Below are positions 37,251 to 45,922 of a DNA stretch of 64,000 nucleotides, one piece after another; within the stretch, counting starts at the first letter, position 1; each line of letters opens with the position of its first letter. A program made the translations under genes and the position numbers. The DNA is taken from positions 13,268-77,267 of the forward strand of contig JAKJFO010000002.1 of the NCBI GenBank assembly GCA_022704885.1. Direction: 5' to 3'. The DNA is from Candidatus Rifleibacteriota bacterium (GTDB lineage: Bacteria; Riflebacteria; Ozemobacteria; Ozemobacterales; Ozemobacteraceae). Under the pieces are notes generated by a model. It had not been told where the DNA came from and did no database searches. It saw nothing but the letters and a program-made list of their open reading frames with translations.

Positions 37251-37776
37251 CCGGATTGTCCTCCTGAAGGCGCTTCAGCGAACGACAAACTACATTTCTC
37301 AGAGTACCCGGCGCCATACCGGTAATTTCTGCAATTTCCTCATATGATAAGCTTTCCAGAAATCTCAACTGCAATATTTCGCGATCTCTTGCCGGCAACC
37401 CCTGCAACAGTTCCGGCGCTTTGCCCGGGCCTTCTTGAGGCTGAGCGGCCGGCTCTTCAATTTCCTGACTGTCGAATGAAAATGTCTTGAGCTTTTTCTT
37501 ACGATAACAATCGATCAAGGTCCGCCGGGCAATGGTAAAAAACCAGCTTTCAAACCTTCCTGACGACCTGTAACTGCCGAGAGCCTTAAAAATTTTGACC
37601 AGTATATCCTGCGTAATGTCTTTCGCCTCTTCCTGGCTTTTGACAAAAAGAACCACATAACGCATCAGCCTCTCAATGTAACGATCGAAAAGAACGTCAA
37701 GCATCTTTTTCTCGCCCCGGACTATTCTGGCAACGAGCAGCTCGTCAGTAATTCTATGATTCTCGACAGACGCCAT
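37237..37776 (-). CDS. ECF-type RNA polymerase sigma factor
   Basis: The 179-residue protein has region 2 (LFDRYIERLMRYVVLFVKSQEEAKDITQDILVKIF split over about residues 28-65, with the core-binding DITQDILVKIF) and region 2.4 (RFESWFFTIARRTLIDCYRKKK), then region 4 (FLESLSYEEIAEITGMAPGTLRNVVCRSLKRL). It overlaps the downstream ZAS-FecR gene by 14 bases, the classic sigma/anti-sigma arrangement. It lies 57 bases after cassette 3, so the whole stretch could be read as one transcript or begin at its own promoter just upstream. Confidence 0.93.
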   Translation of the reverse strand: MASVENHRITDELLVARIVRGEKKMLDVLFDRYIERLMRYVVLFVKSQEEAKDITQDILVKIFKALGSYRSSGRFESWFFTIARRTLIDCYRKKKLKTFSFDSQEIEEPAAQPQEGPGKAPELLQGLPARDREILQLRFLESLSYEEIAEITGMAPGTLRNVVCRSLKRLQEDNPDELS

Positions 37777-37833
37777 AGTTTCAGTTGTTTCTAATTGTTA
37801 AGACGATATTCATGTAAATTTGTCACTGTAAAT

Positions 37834-38586
37834 TCATGGAGTGCCCAAAGCCGTGGCTCCAGCCATCGACAGAGGAACACCCAGCGCCGTGTTGCCGGTC
37901 AGCTGTATCATTCCGCCTTGAAACAGCTTAATCGGAGCTCCCGGCGCATATTCAGCGAACATGTAATTCGGGCACCAGAGGTCACCCGGGCTGACTGTAC
38001 CCGATGCAGGCACATAAGGAGAATACACGCTGACCGTTGTCGCCAGCAGTTCGCTGCCTTTGCTTTCCATGACCAGACGAACTTTTTTCAGGCTGGCAGA
38101 ATTGGCTGCGTTGTTGATTGGCGCGCCGGTCGCGTCGAGCAGGTCGATGCGAAAGCTGGCCAGCATTCCCTGCAGGTAATTTCGCTGCAGAACCGGCCCG
38201 ACTTCGCAAGTTCGCATTACCCCGAAAAGACTGCCGGCCGGGGCATCTGCCGGCTGCTTCTGGTATGTGATTTTTTCGACAAGGGGGCGGCCGTTCACAT
38301 CTATGCCATATACTTTGTTGAATTCAAGCTTTGCTGTATGACCGGAGGCATCGTAACTGATCGATGGAACCGGTATGTTATCAGCGCCGGCGAATATCAG
38401 AGTGCGCAGATCCTGTTTGAGCACCGCTATCAGCCGCGATTTTTCCTGCAGTATCGACAGGTTGTCGTAGCCTCTGGCCGCGCCGGTAAAAGCGCCGCTC
38501 AGAAGTTTAAGCACCACTGCCATGACGATTGCCGTCACCAGAGTGACTATCATCATTTCGATCATGGTGAATGCTCTTTTTTTCAT
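37834..38586 (-). CDS. PilW/GspJ-like prepilin, cassette 3
   Basis: The 250-residue protein begins MKKRA|FTMIEMMIVTLVTAIVMAV. Glu5 is present but the residue before the cleavage site is Ala, not the near-invariant Gly. The globular domain of about 220 residues suits GspJ/PilW. It starts one base after the stop of the PilV-like gene, so it is coupled to it. Confidence 0.82.
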   Translation of the reverse strand: MKKRAFTMIEMMIVTLVTAIVMAVVLKLLSGAFTGAARGYDNLSILQEKSRLIAVLKQDLRTLIFAGADNIPVPSISYDASGHTAKLEFNKVYGIDVNGRPLVEKITYQKQPADAPAGSLFGVMRTCEVGPVLQRNYLQGMLASFRIDLLDATGAPINNAANSASLKKVRLVMESKGSELLATTVSVYSPYVPASGTVSPGDLWCPNYMFAEYAPGAPIKLFQGGMIQLTGNTALGVPLSMAGATALGTP

Positions 38587-38587
38587 A

Positions 38588-39049
38588 TCAGTAGCGCCCC
38601 TTCAACGTTATCAGCTGAATGCGCCGGTTACGCGCGCCCCAGCTGACGGTAACCGCAATGCGCAACATGGCCGAATCTTTGACCAGCATACCTGAAACAG
38701 GGTAAGAATCGACAAATACATGCGTCGAAAACTCCGGCGGCAGTGGCCTACTGCTCATGCCGTGCTGGTTTCCGCTCAAAGCAGCCGTAGCGAATGGATC
38801 AGGCGCAAAAACACCATTATTGAACGTTACCTCGGCATCCATAAGACATAGCTGGTCGAACGGCAGCGCCTGCAACGCCTCGATCAGCTCAGAGGCAAAG
38901 TTCACCGAAGTGACTTCTTCGAGAGTAGCCCGGGTATTCTGATGTGATGCCGAGTACGTCGACAAAATCGGCAGCAGCGCCAGCCCGATTACAACCAGCG
39001 CCAGCACAAGTTCTATATAGCTGAATGCACTCGTCGGGTTTCTGGTCAT
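38588..39049 (-). CDS. PilV/GspI-like prepilin, cassette 3
   Basis: The 153-residue protein has a leader ending PTSA and a mature N-terminus FSYIELVLALVVIGLALLPI with Glu5 and the Pro typical of PilV/GspI. As in its neighbour, Ala replaces Gly at -1. The helix is followed by a small domain (LYSTYSASHQNTRATLEEV then about 100 residues). It overlaps the upstream K-like gene by ATGA. Confidence 0.8.
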   Translation of the reverse strand: MTRNPTSAFSYIELVLALVVIGLALLPILSTYSASHQNTRATLEEVTSVNFASELIEALQALPFDQLCLMDAEVTFNNGVFAPDPFATAALSGNQHGMSSRPLPPEFSTHVFVDSYPVSGMLVKDSAMLRIAVTVSWGARNRRIQLITLKGRY

Positions 39050-41775
39050 GGCTGATCCGCCTTTTCATCTGCCCAGTAAACCAGCGATTTGCCGAGATGA
39101 ACACGAATACCGGCCGAATAGCGGTCGGGATCGATCGCGTTGAACTTTTCGTTCCAGACAATTGTCTGCCTCTGGGATCCTGAGCCAGGATATCCATGAA
39201 ACAACGACGAAGCATTCTTATTGAAGTCGAGATAACTGACGGCAGCGCCGCCGACGATGTGTATCGCGCCGGCGGCCGCTCGACGCAGGGTTCCGGACGA
39301 GATGAAAAAGGCTTCATAGCGACCAGGCCTGAAATGAATATCTTTACCTTCGACTGCGGTGGCGATGACCAGACTGTCCTGCGGATTCTGCATTCGAAGA
39401 GAACTTTCGAGCAGTATCTCGCCACCGGAAGCGATCAGCATGCCGCCATTACGCACGATTATTTCGTTACCGCCGCCTGCACTCAGCTTTATCTGGTCGT
39501 TGAGAACGGTCACCACGCCGCCGCGCAGATCGAGAACGGTTTTGCCGTTTTCTTCGAAAAGAAAATTTTCAGTAAAAATCTGGGAAGAAGATGCTACGAA
39601 AGTCGTTTTCTGACGCAGGTCATAGCCGGTGCCGCCATTGCCGGCATTTGCGGCGGCCGGCAACGAAAAGGCCGGAGAAAATGGCCAGAGAACGCCGAGC
39701 GAGCCAAGCGCCAGCTGGCGACCGGCGGTATCTTTGATAGATATGCATTCACCACTGATACCACGCCCATTCTGCGAGCTGTCAGGATTCTTGTAAAAGA
39801 AACTGTTGCCAAAATCAGCGACCGACCCCGAAATCGGCACGCCGCTGCTGCTGTCAGCTCCATGCAGAACGTCGGCCAGCTGTGCCGGCAATGTCTTTAG
39901 TCGCAAAGGCGGATCGCTTGGCGCATTGCCGCCTGGCACAAACAGGCTCACGGCAGTTCCCCGCATGTTGTCGTTGATCATCTGTTCAAAAACAATCATA
40001 CCGGGATAAACCAGCATTTTCGTCATTATGATGTCGCAGATTTCAAGCGGATTGCCGATCTTTTCGAAGATATTGGTGTAGACATTGTAGGCAACCTTGG
40101 CAAAATCTGCTGTAGCTGTTCCGATATCGTCATCGACCCGCCCCCAGACAGGGTAATTTGCCCAACCCACCCTGTCGTTGCCGAATTCAAGAGAGAAGTT
40201 CGGAGGATTGACCTGGCGATTGGCATTGATCGGGAAGTATGGGAAAAAATATTTGACCGGCTTAACCGCATTGACCGGGCTGTCGAGCTGACGCAGCCAG
40301 TCTCCGGGCGGGGTCTGGTCCAGTGCTGTCTTCATGTCATCGTCGATCTGCGCGATATTGCCAACCTGCAAAAATCGCAGCCAGGCGCCCAGCATGATGG
40401 TAGGCGAGCGGCGGTCAGCTATCTGCGAAGAACTGAGCGGAAACATGTCGCCCATCGGCAATATCAGAGAAGAATGTACCGACTCAAGACTCGCCGCAGT
40501 ATCGCCCACCTGATGCTGCGGATGCTCGTAATAGCTGACGAGCAGGTGATACAATGACACCGCTTCAAGCAGTTCGCGACTCATCGACATCAGACCGAAC
40601 CTCGTCTGCCAGGCCATCCAGCCGCGCAGATTCGTGCCATCGCCGTCGACCAGACCTGAGGCCGGCATATTTATACCACCGCTGTTCGGAAAAAAGTTGC
40701 TCCAGGGCGGGCTGGTCGGCGAATCGTCGCGCAGCAGATAATAAAGCTTGCTGCGGTCAGAAAGCATGTAACTGCCGCCGTAAAAGAGATGAAATTTGTT
40801 CTGAAAAGCAGATGGCAGGGTTGCGTGATTGGCGGCGATCTTTACATCGCCATGCATAGGCTGAAAAATGTAGTATTGCAGAGGGCCGCTGTCGGGGCTG
40901 CGGCCAAAAAACACCCAGCCGCGCTTGAGCAGGTCGATACTGGCCCAGTCTGTCGGAATCGGTGGAGCCACCGAATCTTCGGGAATGGCAGACGTATTGC
41001 ATACCCTGTTTTCGTCATCCGAATGATGAATAAGCGTCAGCGGGTTGTTAAGGGCATTTGAATCTGGCTCGACAAAGCCGAACGAGTCGAGAAAAGGCGG
41101 ACTCACGCGCGATGAATTGCGCAACCGGTTCCAGTCGTAGTCGATTCCGTTCTTTTTCTCTCTGACAAATAGAGTGAATTTGCCGAACACGCTCGGCAGA
41201 ATGTTGATCGCCTTGATGTCGCGCACGACCACGAACTTGCGGCGAAAGCCACGAAAATCAGCTTCGATTTCTGCCTTGAGCAGCCCGAAAACATCAGTCG
41301 GATCAGGGTATATCTGCCCCTGCGTCTTGGGGTCAAAAGCGGCTGGCGGCACCGCGACCGGCGTAAAAAGCGGGGTTATGCCAGACAGGGTCAGCGTGAC
41401 CTTTTTAATGACTTCGATTCCATCGTAACTGTCGCGCAGAAAATTGATAAAAGGCAGCTGCGTCGCTGTCAACTGCATACTGACCGTATCGGGAGCAGAA
41501 GTTCCCGTATCGCGCAACCTCGCGAAGATAAGATTGGCCGGATCTTCAGGGTTGTCCTGCAGCCAGCGGAAAGCCTCTTCGGCGACTCCTTCGGAGGCCT
41601 TGGTTACCAGATCGTTCCAGTAAACGCGATGCGCGCGCAGAGCTTCCTGCCTGACATGTGACTGATAGGCCACAACCATGACGATCATGATCGGAATCAG
41701 AACCGCCGCCAGCCCCAGCATAAAGCCTCTATTACCGGACTTTACCCCTCTTAAATCCGCCAGTAAACGATCCAA
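39046..41775 (-). CDS. PilX/GspK-like tip pseudopilin, cassette 3
   Basis: The 909-residue protein has a short basic leader and one helix, SGNRG|FMLGLAAVLIPIMIVMV, lacking Glu5 (Leu). A very large extracytoplasmic domain follows, rich in beta segments near the C-terminus (GKTVLDLRGGVVTVLNDQI, GGNEIIVRNGGMLIASGG) that recall a beta-helix. It parallels the 686-residue K-like protein of cassette 1. The start is TTG at 41775, with GAGG seven bases upstream. It overlaps the next gene by 4 bases. Confidence 0.7.
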   Translation of the reverse strand: MDRLLADLRGVKSGNRGFMLGLAAVLIPIMIVMVVAYQSHVRQEALRAHRVYWNDLVTKASEGVAEEAFRWLQDNPEDPANLIFARLRDTGTSAPDTVSMQLTATQLPFINFLRDSYDGIEVIKKVTLTLSGITPLFTPVAVPPAAFDPKTQGQIYPDPTDVFGLLKAEIEADFRGFRRKFVVVRDIKAINILPSVFGKFTLFVREKKNGIDYDWNRLRNSSRVSPPFLDSFGFVEPDSNALNNPLTLIHHSDDENRVCNTSAIPEDSVAPPIPTDWASIDLLKRGWVFFGRSPDSGPLQYYIFQPMHGDVKIAANHATLPSAFQNKFHLFYGGSYMLSDRSKLYYLLRDDSPTSPPWSNFFPNSGGINMPASGLVDGDGTNLRGWMAWQTRFGLMSMSRELLEAVSLYHLLVSYYEHPQHQVGDTAASLESVHSSLILPMGDMFPLSSSQIADRRSPTIMLGAWLRFLQVGNIAQIDDDMKTALDQTPPGDWLRQLDSPVNAVKPVKYFFPYFPINANRQVNPPNFSLEFGNDRVGWANYPVWGRVDDDIGTATADFAKVAYNVYTNIFEKIGNPLEICDIIMTKMLVYPGMIVFEQMINDNMRGTAVSLFVPGGNAPSDPPLRLKTLPAQLADVLHGADSSSGVPISGSVADFGNSFFYKNPDSSQNGRGISGECISIKDTAGRQLALGSLGVLWPFSPAFSLPAAANAGNGGTGYDLRQKTTFVASSSQIFTENFLFEENGKTVLDLRGGVVTVLNDQIKLSAGGGNEIIVRNGGMLIASGGEILLESSLRMQNPQDSLVIATAVEGKDIHFRPGRYEAFFISSGTLRRAAAGAIHIVGGAAVSYLDFNKNASSLFHGYPGSGSQRQTIVWNEKFNAIDPDRYSAGIRVHLGKSLVYWADEKADQP

Positions 41776-41816
41776 CCGGATACCTCATTCAAGAACGTTC
41801 TAACTTCTACCAGAAT

Positions 41817-41846
41817 ACTATAACGATAATTGTCGTAAAATGTCAT
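41817..41846 (-). promoter_or_regulatory. Putative promoter of pseudopilin cassette 3
   Basis: On the minus strand, ATGACA (41846-41841), an 18-base spacer and TATAGT (41822-41817). RNA would start near 41810, 35 bases before the TTG start. It looks like a housekeeping-sigma promoter rather than an ECF one. Confidence 0.5.
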
Positions 41847-42003
41847 CAAAATCGTCGGGGCAACGACAAAAGCCTGTCTAATCAGCTATTGCAAGACCGA
41901 TGCTTCTCAACACACCCCCAATACCATATCGTTACTGTGTACTGGATTTTAGTTGGAGTTACTGCTATCCTTTCTGCTAACTCAAAGGGAAAGGCCAAAA
42001 TAG

Positions 42004-43974
42004 ATGAAAAAAGTAGACAAGCTGTTCAAGAACGCTACAGTTCTCACTGTAGACGAAAAGTTCAATCAGTATTATCCCGGCGCGGTGGCCGTGTCAGGCG
42101 ACTCGATTGTCGCAGTCGGCAGCCAGGAAGATATCTGCAAGGAATATGAAGGCGCCGAAATCATGGATTGCCATGGTAAGATCCTGATGCCCGGCCTGAT
42201 CAACGGTCACACGCATGTGCCGATGACTTTGCTGCGCGGTCTCTCAGACGACCTGCGCCTCGATGTCTGGCTGATGGGTTATATCATGCCGGTAGAACGT
42301 GAATTTGTTTCGCCCGAATTCGTCACTCTCGGCACCAAACTCGCCTGCGCCGAAATGATCAGATGCGGCACCACCACCTTTGCCGACATGTATTATTTTG
42401 AGGAAGAAATCGCCAAAGCGACTGCCGACGCCGGCATGCGTGCCATCTGCGCCGAGAGCGTTCTCAAGTTTCCCTCACCTGATGCACAGTTTTACGAAGA
42501 AGCGCTTACCCGCACCCGCAGCTTCATCGAAGAATGGAAAAATCACCCGCTCATCGTTCCGGCCATCGCTCCGCACGCACCGTATACCTGCACTCCTGAA
42601 ATCCTGCAGGCCTGCTCAGCCATTGCACGTGAATTCGACGTGCCGCTGATGATTCACATCGCTGAAACAGCTTTCGAAGTAGATCAGCTGCGCGAAGAAC
42701 ACGGCGTGCCGGTCGTTCCTTACCTCAAGCGCCATCACCTGCTCGACGCCAAACTGATCGGTGCCCACCTCGTTCACATCGATGAGGGCGAAATCCGCGA
42801 TCTGGCCAAGTATGGCTGTGGCGGCGTTCACAACCCGTCTTCAAACCTCAAGCTAGCTTCGGGCGCGGCACCCGTTGCCAAGATGGTCGAACTCAACATG
42901 AACGTCGGCATCGGCACTGATGGCCCGGCTTCGAACAACGATCTCGACATGTTCGAAGAAATGCGCCTGACCTCGTTCCTGGCCAAACTCAAATCTGGCG
43001 ACCCCACCACTCTGCCCGCCAAAACTGTAGTTTACATGGCCACCCGCGGCGGCGCCAAAGCCCTGCACATGGACAAAATCACCGGTTCGATCGAACCCGG
43101 CAAGCGCGCAGACATCATTCTCGTCGACCTGCAGCCCGTACACAATGCGCCGCGATTCATGCGTGATCCAGACGGTGCTTACGCTCAAATCGTTTATGCC
43201 AGCAAATCAAATGACGTAACTCATGTCATGGTCAATGGCAAATGGCTGATGAAAGAACGCCAGCTGCTTACCGTCGATGAATCTTCACTGCTCGAAGAAG
43301 CCAAAGTATTCGCCGCCAAGGTCGATAAATTTTTGAGCGAACGCGAACAGTCACTGCTCTCCAAGCTCGTCGCCATCGGCGGCGCCACCCAGGAAGAAAG
43401 CTTCGAAGTGCAAACCAAGGTCAAGGTCGATGATATCACCCCGATTCTCGAAAAAATCAACCTGCCCGAAATCGTTATCGAACAGAAGAAGCACTACAAG
43501 CAGTTCGACACCTATTTCAAGTTCAACAACAGCGACGAGATGATCCGCTATCGAGAAGACGAACTGCTTGACGAAAAAGGCAACGTCAAGAGCGTGCGCC
43601 CGCGCCTGACCATGATTGGCGACAGTAAGAGCGGCGTTCACCCCGAAAGCAAGGTTCTGCTCTCGCGCAGCCGCTACATCGCCCAGGCCGGCAATTCGCT
43701 GCGCTTCTACCGCGAATATTTCCGACCCGACTCGATGTTCGAAATTCAGAAAGACCGCCTGCGCTTCCACGTGCAGTTCAAGGGCATCAAGTTCTTCATC
43801 AACGTCGACACCATGGTACAGCCCGAAATCGGCAAATTCGTCGAAGTCAAGAGCAAGACCTGGAGCAAGATCGACGCCGAACAGAAAACCCGCCTGATCG
43901 CCTCCCTGCTCGCATTCCTCGGCCTCGAATCGCAGTCCGCCATCCATCAGGACTACCACGAACTCAAAAACTGA
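42004..43974 (+). CDS. Amidohydrolase (SAH/MTA deaminase type) fused to a CYTH domain
   Basis: The 656-residue protein has two parts. Residues 1-430 are a TIM-barrel amidohydrolase of the MtaD/SsnA type with all metal and catalytic residues visible: H69 and H71 (NGHTHVP), H218 (MIHIAET, with E221), H255/H258 region, and D306 (GTDGPAS). Enzymes of this group deaminate S-adenosylhomocysteine, methylthioadenosine or 5'-deoxyadenosine. Residues about 468-650 match the CYTH (CyaB/ThTPase) fold: an EVQTK version of the ExExK start (468-472), QFDTYFKF, R515/R517-E518 (IRYRED), D602 (NVDTMV) and VEVKSK (613-618). CYTH enzymes act on nucleoside or thiamine triphosphates, polyphosphate, or make cAMP. 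The fusion is unusual; activity of the CYTH part is inferred, and its second signature Glu is Gln. Confidence 0.85.
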   Translation: MKKVDKLFKNATVLTVDEKFNQYYPGAVAVSGDSIVAVGSQEDICKEYEGAEIMDCHGKILMPGLINGHTHVPMTLLRGLSDDLRLDVWLMGYIMPVEREFVSPEFVTLGTKLACAEMIRCGTTTFADMYYFEEEIAKATADAGMRAICAESVLKFPSPDAQFYEEALTRTRSFIEEWKNHPLIVPAIAPHAPYTCTPEILQACSAIAREFDVPLMIHIAETAFEVDQLREEHGVPVVPYLKRHHLLDAKLIGAHLVHIDEGEIRDLAKYGCGGVHNPSSNLKLASGAAPVAKMVELNMNVGIGTDGPASNNDLDMFEEMRLTSFLAKLKSGDPTTLPAKTVVYMATRGGAKALHMDKITGSIEPGKRADIILVDLQPVHNAPRFMRDPDGAYAQIVYASKSNDVTHVMVNGKWLMKERQLLTVDESSLLEEAKVFAAKVDKFLSEREQSLLSKLVAIGGATQEESFEVQTKVKVDDITPILEKINLPEIVIEQKKHYKQFDTYFKFNNSDEMIRYREDELLDEKGNVKSVRPRLTMIGDSKSGVHPESKVLLSRSRYIAQAGNSLRFYREYFRPDSMFEIQKDRLRFHVQFKGIKFFINVDTMVQPEIGKFVEVKSKTWSKIDAEQKTRLIASLLAFLGLESQSAIHQDYHELKN

Positions 43975-44003
43975 CCGAAAAATAAAATCAACAGGGAAAT
44001 GAC

Positions 44004-44047
44004 ATCCCGTAGTGATCGGTCGCGACCGATCCCTACGGGATTTTTTA
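44004..44047 (+). terminator. Strong rho-independent terminator after the amidohydrolase gene
   Basis: ATCCCGTAG (44004-44012) pairs with CTACGGGAT, enclosing a second stem GATCGGTC / GACCGATC, followed by six T. It reaches the stop of the convergent HAD gene and may serve both directions. Confidence 0.9.
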
Positions 44048-44048
44048 T

Positions 44049-44678
44049 CTAACCGATGTCCTGCAAATGTTCGACTACTGCGGGAAATGAGGGGCAGCTC
44101 ACCGTTCTGGTTGTCGATGAACCAAAGCCATAGCCCGCATGGATAAAGTCTATGCCGGCAAGTTGTGCGGCTCTTTCGTCTCCGGCAGTGTCGCCCACAT
44201 AGACCGGTTTTTTTAAGCCAAACCGGCTTATCAACCTGGCGAACATCTCGTGCTTCGGTTGCCCTGACATGCCATGGCAGTCGTAGCCGGCCAGCAATGG
44301 TTTCATGCCCGAAAACTGTAGAAAAAGCTTCATATACCAGTCCTGGCAGTTGCTTACCAGAAAAATTCTGTGTGAGCCGGCAACTGTTTGCATACCTTCG
44401 AGGACGCCAGCATAAAAGGTTCCGCCGGCTGATTTGACAACCTCGATTTCGCAGGTATTCAGCGTTTCCAGCAGATCCGGATACTTCTCTCGCAGCCCGG
44501 GTAAAAGAATGTCCACGCACTTTTCGTAAGGATTGCCGGCTACGCTCTCTATCTGCTCTACGGTTATTTCTATGTCGATGCCAAGTTTTGCAAGACCGGC
44601 ATTCCAACCGGTTGCGCTTGCCTGACTCGCGTTCCAGAGTGTTCCATCAATATCGAATATTACTGCGTCATGTTTCAT
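44049..44678 (-). CDS. HAD-superfamily phosphatase, phosphoglycolate-phosphatase-like
   Basis: The 209-residue cytoplasmic protein has HAD motif I FDIDGTLW (nucleophile Asp and acid Asp), motif II LVSNC (Ser/Asn), a Lys in PKHEMFARLI for motif III, and motif IV GDTAGDE. The helical cap between motifs I and II is of the Gph/beta-phosphoglucomutase type. It dephosphorylates small phosphorylated metabolites; the substrate cannot be set from sequence. The ATG at 44678 is the only early start and has no clear ribosome-binding site. Confidence 0.85.
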   Translation of the reverse strand: MKHDAVIFDIDGTLWNASQASATGWNAGLAKLGIDIEITVEQIESVAGNPYEKCVDILLPGLREKYPDLLETLNTCEIEVVKSAGGTFYAGVLEGMQTVAGSHRIFLVSNCQDWYMKLFLQFSGMKPLLAGYDCHGMSGQPKHEMFARLISRFGLKKPVYVGDTAGDERAAQLAGIDFIHAGYGFGSSTTRTVSCPSFPAVVEHLQDIG

Positions 44679-44758
44679 TTTGTGTAGAAACTCTATATTA
44701 CGAATTCTCTGAAATGTAAAGTAAGCGCCTGTCGAGTCAGCAATTCTCGGTCAATAAT

Positions 44759-44832
44759 TGTCATTGCGAAGGGCGAAGCCCTGAAGCAATCTTATTGGCA
44801 ATAGGATTGCTTCGCTTCGCTCGCAATGACGA
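44759..44832. repeat. REP-like palindromic element
   Basis: Nested inverted repeats: TCATTGCGA (44761-44769) with TCGCAATGA (44821-44829), and GAAGCAATC (44783-44791) with GATTGCTTC (44805-44813). It is of the CATTGCGAGCGAAGCGAAGCAATC kind, scattered in intergenic regions of many bacterial genomes and often mobilised by RAYT/TnpA-REP proteins. No such protein is encoded in the window. Confidence 0.8.
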
Positions 44833-44973
44833 AAAGTACAAACGCTTTACACACAGTCTTTATTGATGACAGTTTTGCTCACCGAGTATTACTACTGTCG
44901 TGTTTGCCCTTCTGTGTTATATTTAGCGCTGACGAATGACAATAACTGATGAATGCAGACAAAAGGAACAAAA

Positions 44974-45180
44974 GTGGACGGAAAAAAAAGAGCAGATGTA
45001 AAACCAGGGCAGACCGTCAAAATCATCCTGAAACAGGACCAGCGCACAGGGAAGCTGACGGAGGGCGTTGTACAGGACATTCTGACCAATTCGCCGTCGC
45101 ATCCCTATGGCATAAAAGTTCGCCTGACCAGCGGTGAAGTCGGCCGCGTTCAGGAAATCTGCCCGGCAGAGAAATCCTGA
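44974..45180 (+). CDS. ywbE: YwbE family protein
   Basis: The 68-residue product reads MDGKKRADVKPGQTVKIIL from a GTG at 44974 and continues KQDQRTGKLTEGVVQDILTN, then GIKVRLTSGEVGRVQEI. This matches the YwbE family (about 65 residues, DUF2196), small proteins of unknown function with an SH3-like, possibly nucleic-acid-binding fold. The GTG is preferred over an ATG at 44953 because AGGA lies 6-7 bases before it and family members begin M[DN]G. It converges with the next gene with only one base between stops. Confidence 0.9.
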   Translation: MDGKKRADVKPGQTVKIILKQDQRTGKLTEGVVQDILTNSPSHPYGIKVRLTSGEVGRVQEICPAEKS

Positions 45181-45181
45181 C

Positions 45182-45721
45182 TTAGAGTGGCTTCATCTTG
45201 CGGGTTTCTGGCTTTGATTCTCCGGCAGCCATTGATTTTTCACGTTTGAAACTGTTGAGGAAATCGGCAATCTTGTCTTCAAATATGCCAACCGGGCGTT
45301 TTTCCATCGAAGGTACCCGATCGGTTTCGTTGCCTATAAAATAAAGGGCCGGATGAAACTCATAGCGTGTGCGGGTCAAAGTGACTGCAAAACCGACAAC
45401 TTCGTTTTCGTCGTAAGTGAATTCGCTTGCCGAAGGAGATGTCGCCAGCTGAACGCGGGTGCCGTCGGCACAGCGCACGGGTTTGCCTTCGTTCGGCTCA
45501 GCAAAGGGGAAAAACAGCTGCTGCCCATCTTCGAGTTCAGCCAGCAGGTCTTTCCAGGTCGGGGCTTCCGGGTTGCCACGCTTCGCAATATTGTCTTTTT
45601 CGCGCCAGATGTAATCTGAAAGCACCATGTCGGTGGTGGCGATGCGCTTAAAATGCGCCAGCATGCTCTTCACGAAATCTTGAAAGTCAAAATCGGCCTT
45701 TTCATATTTCCAGGTAACCAT
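45182..45721 (-). CDS. Unknown soluble protein
   Basis: Not recognised. The 179-residue product (start ATG 45721, GGAGG five to six bases upstream) has no signal or membrane helix. It has a helical N-terminal part (FVKSMLAHFKRIATTDM), a central beta part (DGQQLFFPFAEPNEGKPVRCADGTRVQLATS) and a Lys-rich C-terminus. A longer reading to 45772 lacks support. It could be a small cytoplasmic stress or accessory protein. Confidence 0.6.
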   Translation of the reverse strand: MVTWKYEKADFDFQDFVKSMLAHFKRIATTDMVLSDYIWREKDNIAKRGNPEAPTWKDLLAELEDGQQLFFPFAEPNEGKPVRCADGTRVQLATSPSASEFTYDENEVVGFAVTLTRTRYEFHPALYFIGNETDRVPSMEKRPVGIFEDKIADFLNSFKREKSMAAGESKPETRKMKPL

Positions 45722-45922
45722 GTTTTCCTCCGTTATTTGTGGCAAAGCTTCCGTCGCCATGCCCTCTCGCAAATTTTCTGCCGCCGGCGTTTAAACCCGG
45801 TCGCTAAATACAATTTACGCCGCTTCCACAATCTTTGCAATCACCAGAAAATTTTCATCATTCCCGGTGAAAAACGAAGTCGCAGAATCCCCTTTTCGAT
45901 GTCTGGTTAAATCTCCCAAAAG

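Noticed and set aside
43351..44607. 418-codon minus-strand open frame
   Set aside because: Antisense to the 3' half of the amidohydrolase-CYTH gene and overlapping the HAD gene in another frame. It also crosses the strong terminator at 44004.
44759..44832. Reading the nested inverted repeat as a rho-independent terminator
   Set aside because: No T-run follows on either strand and the sequence is of the known REP-like intergenic type.
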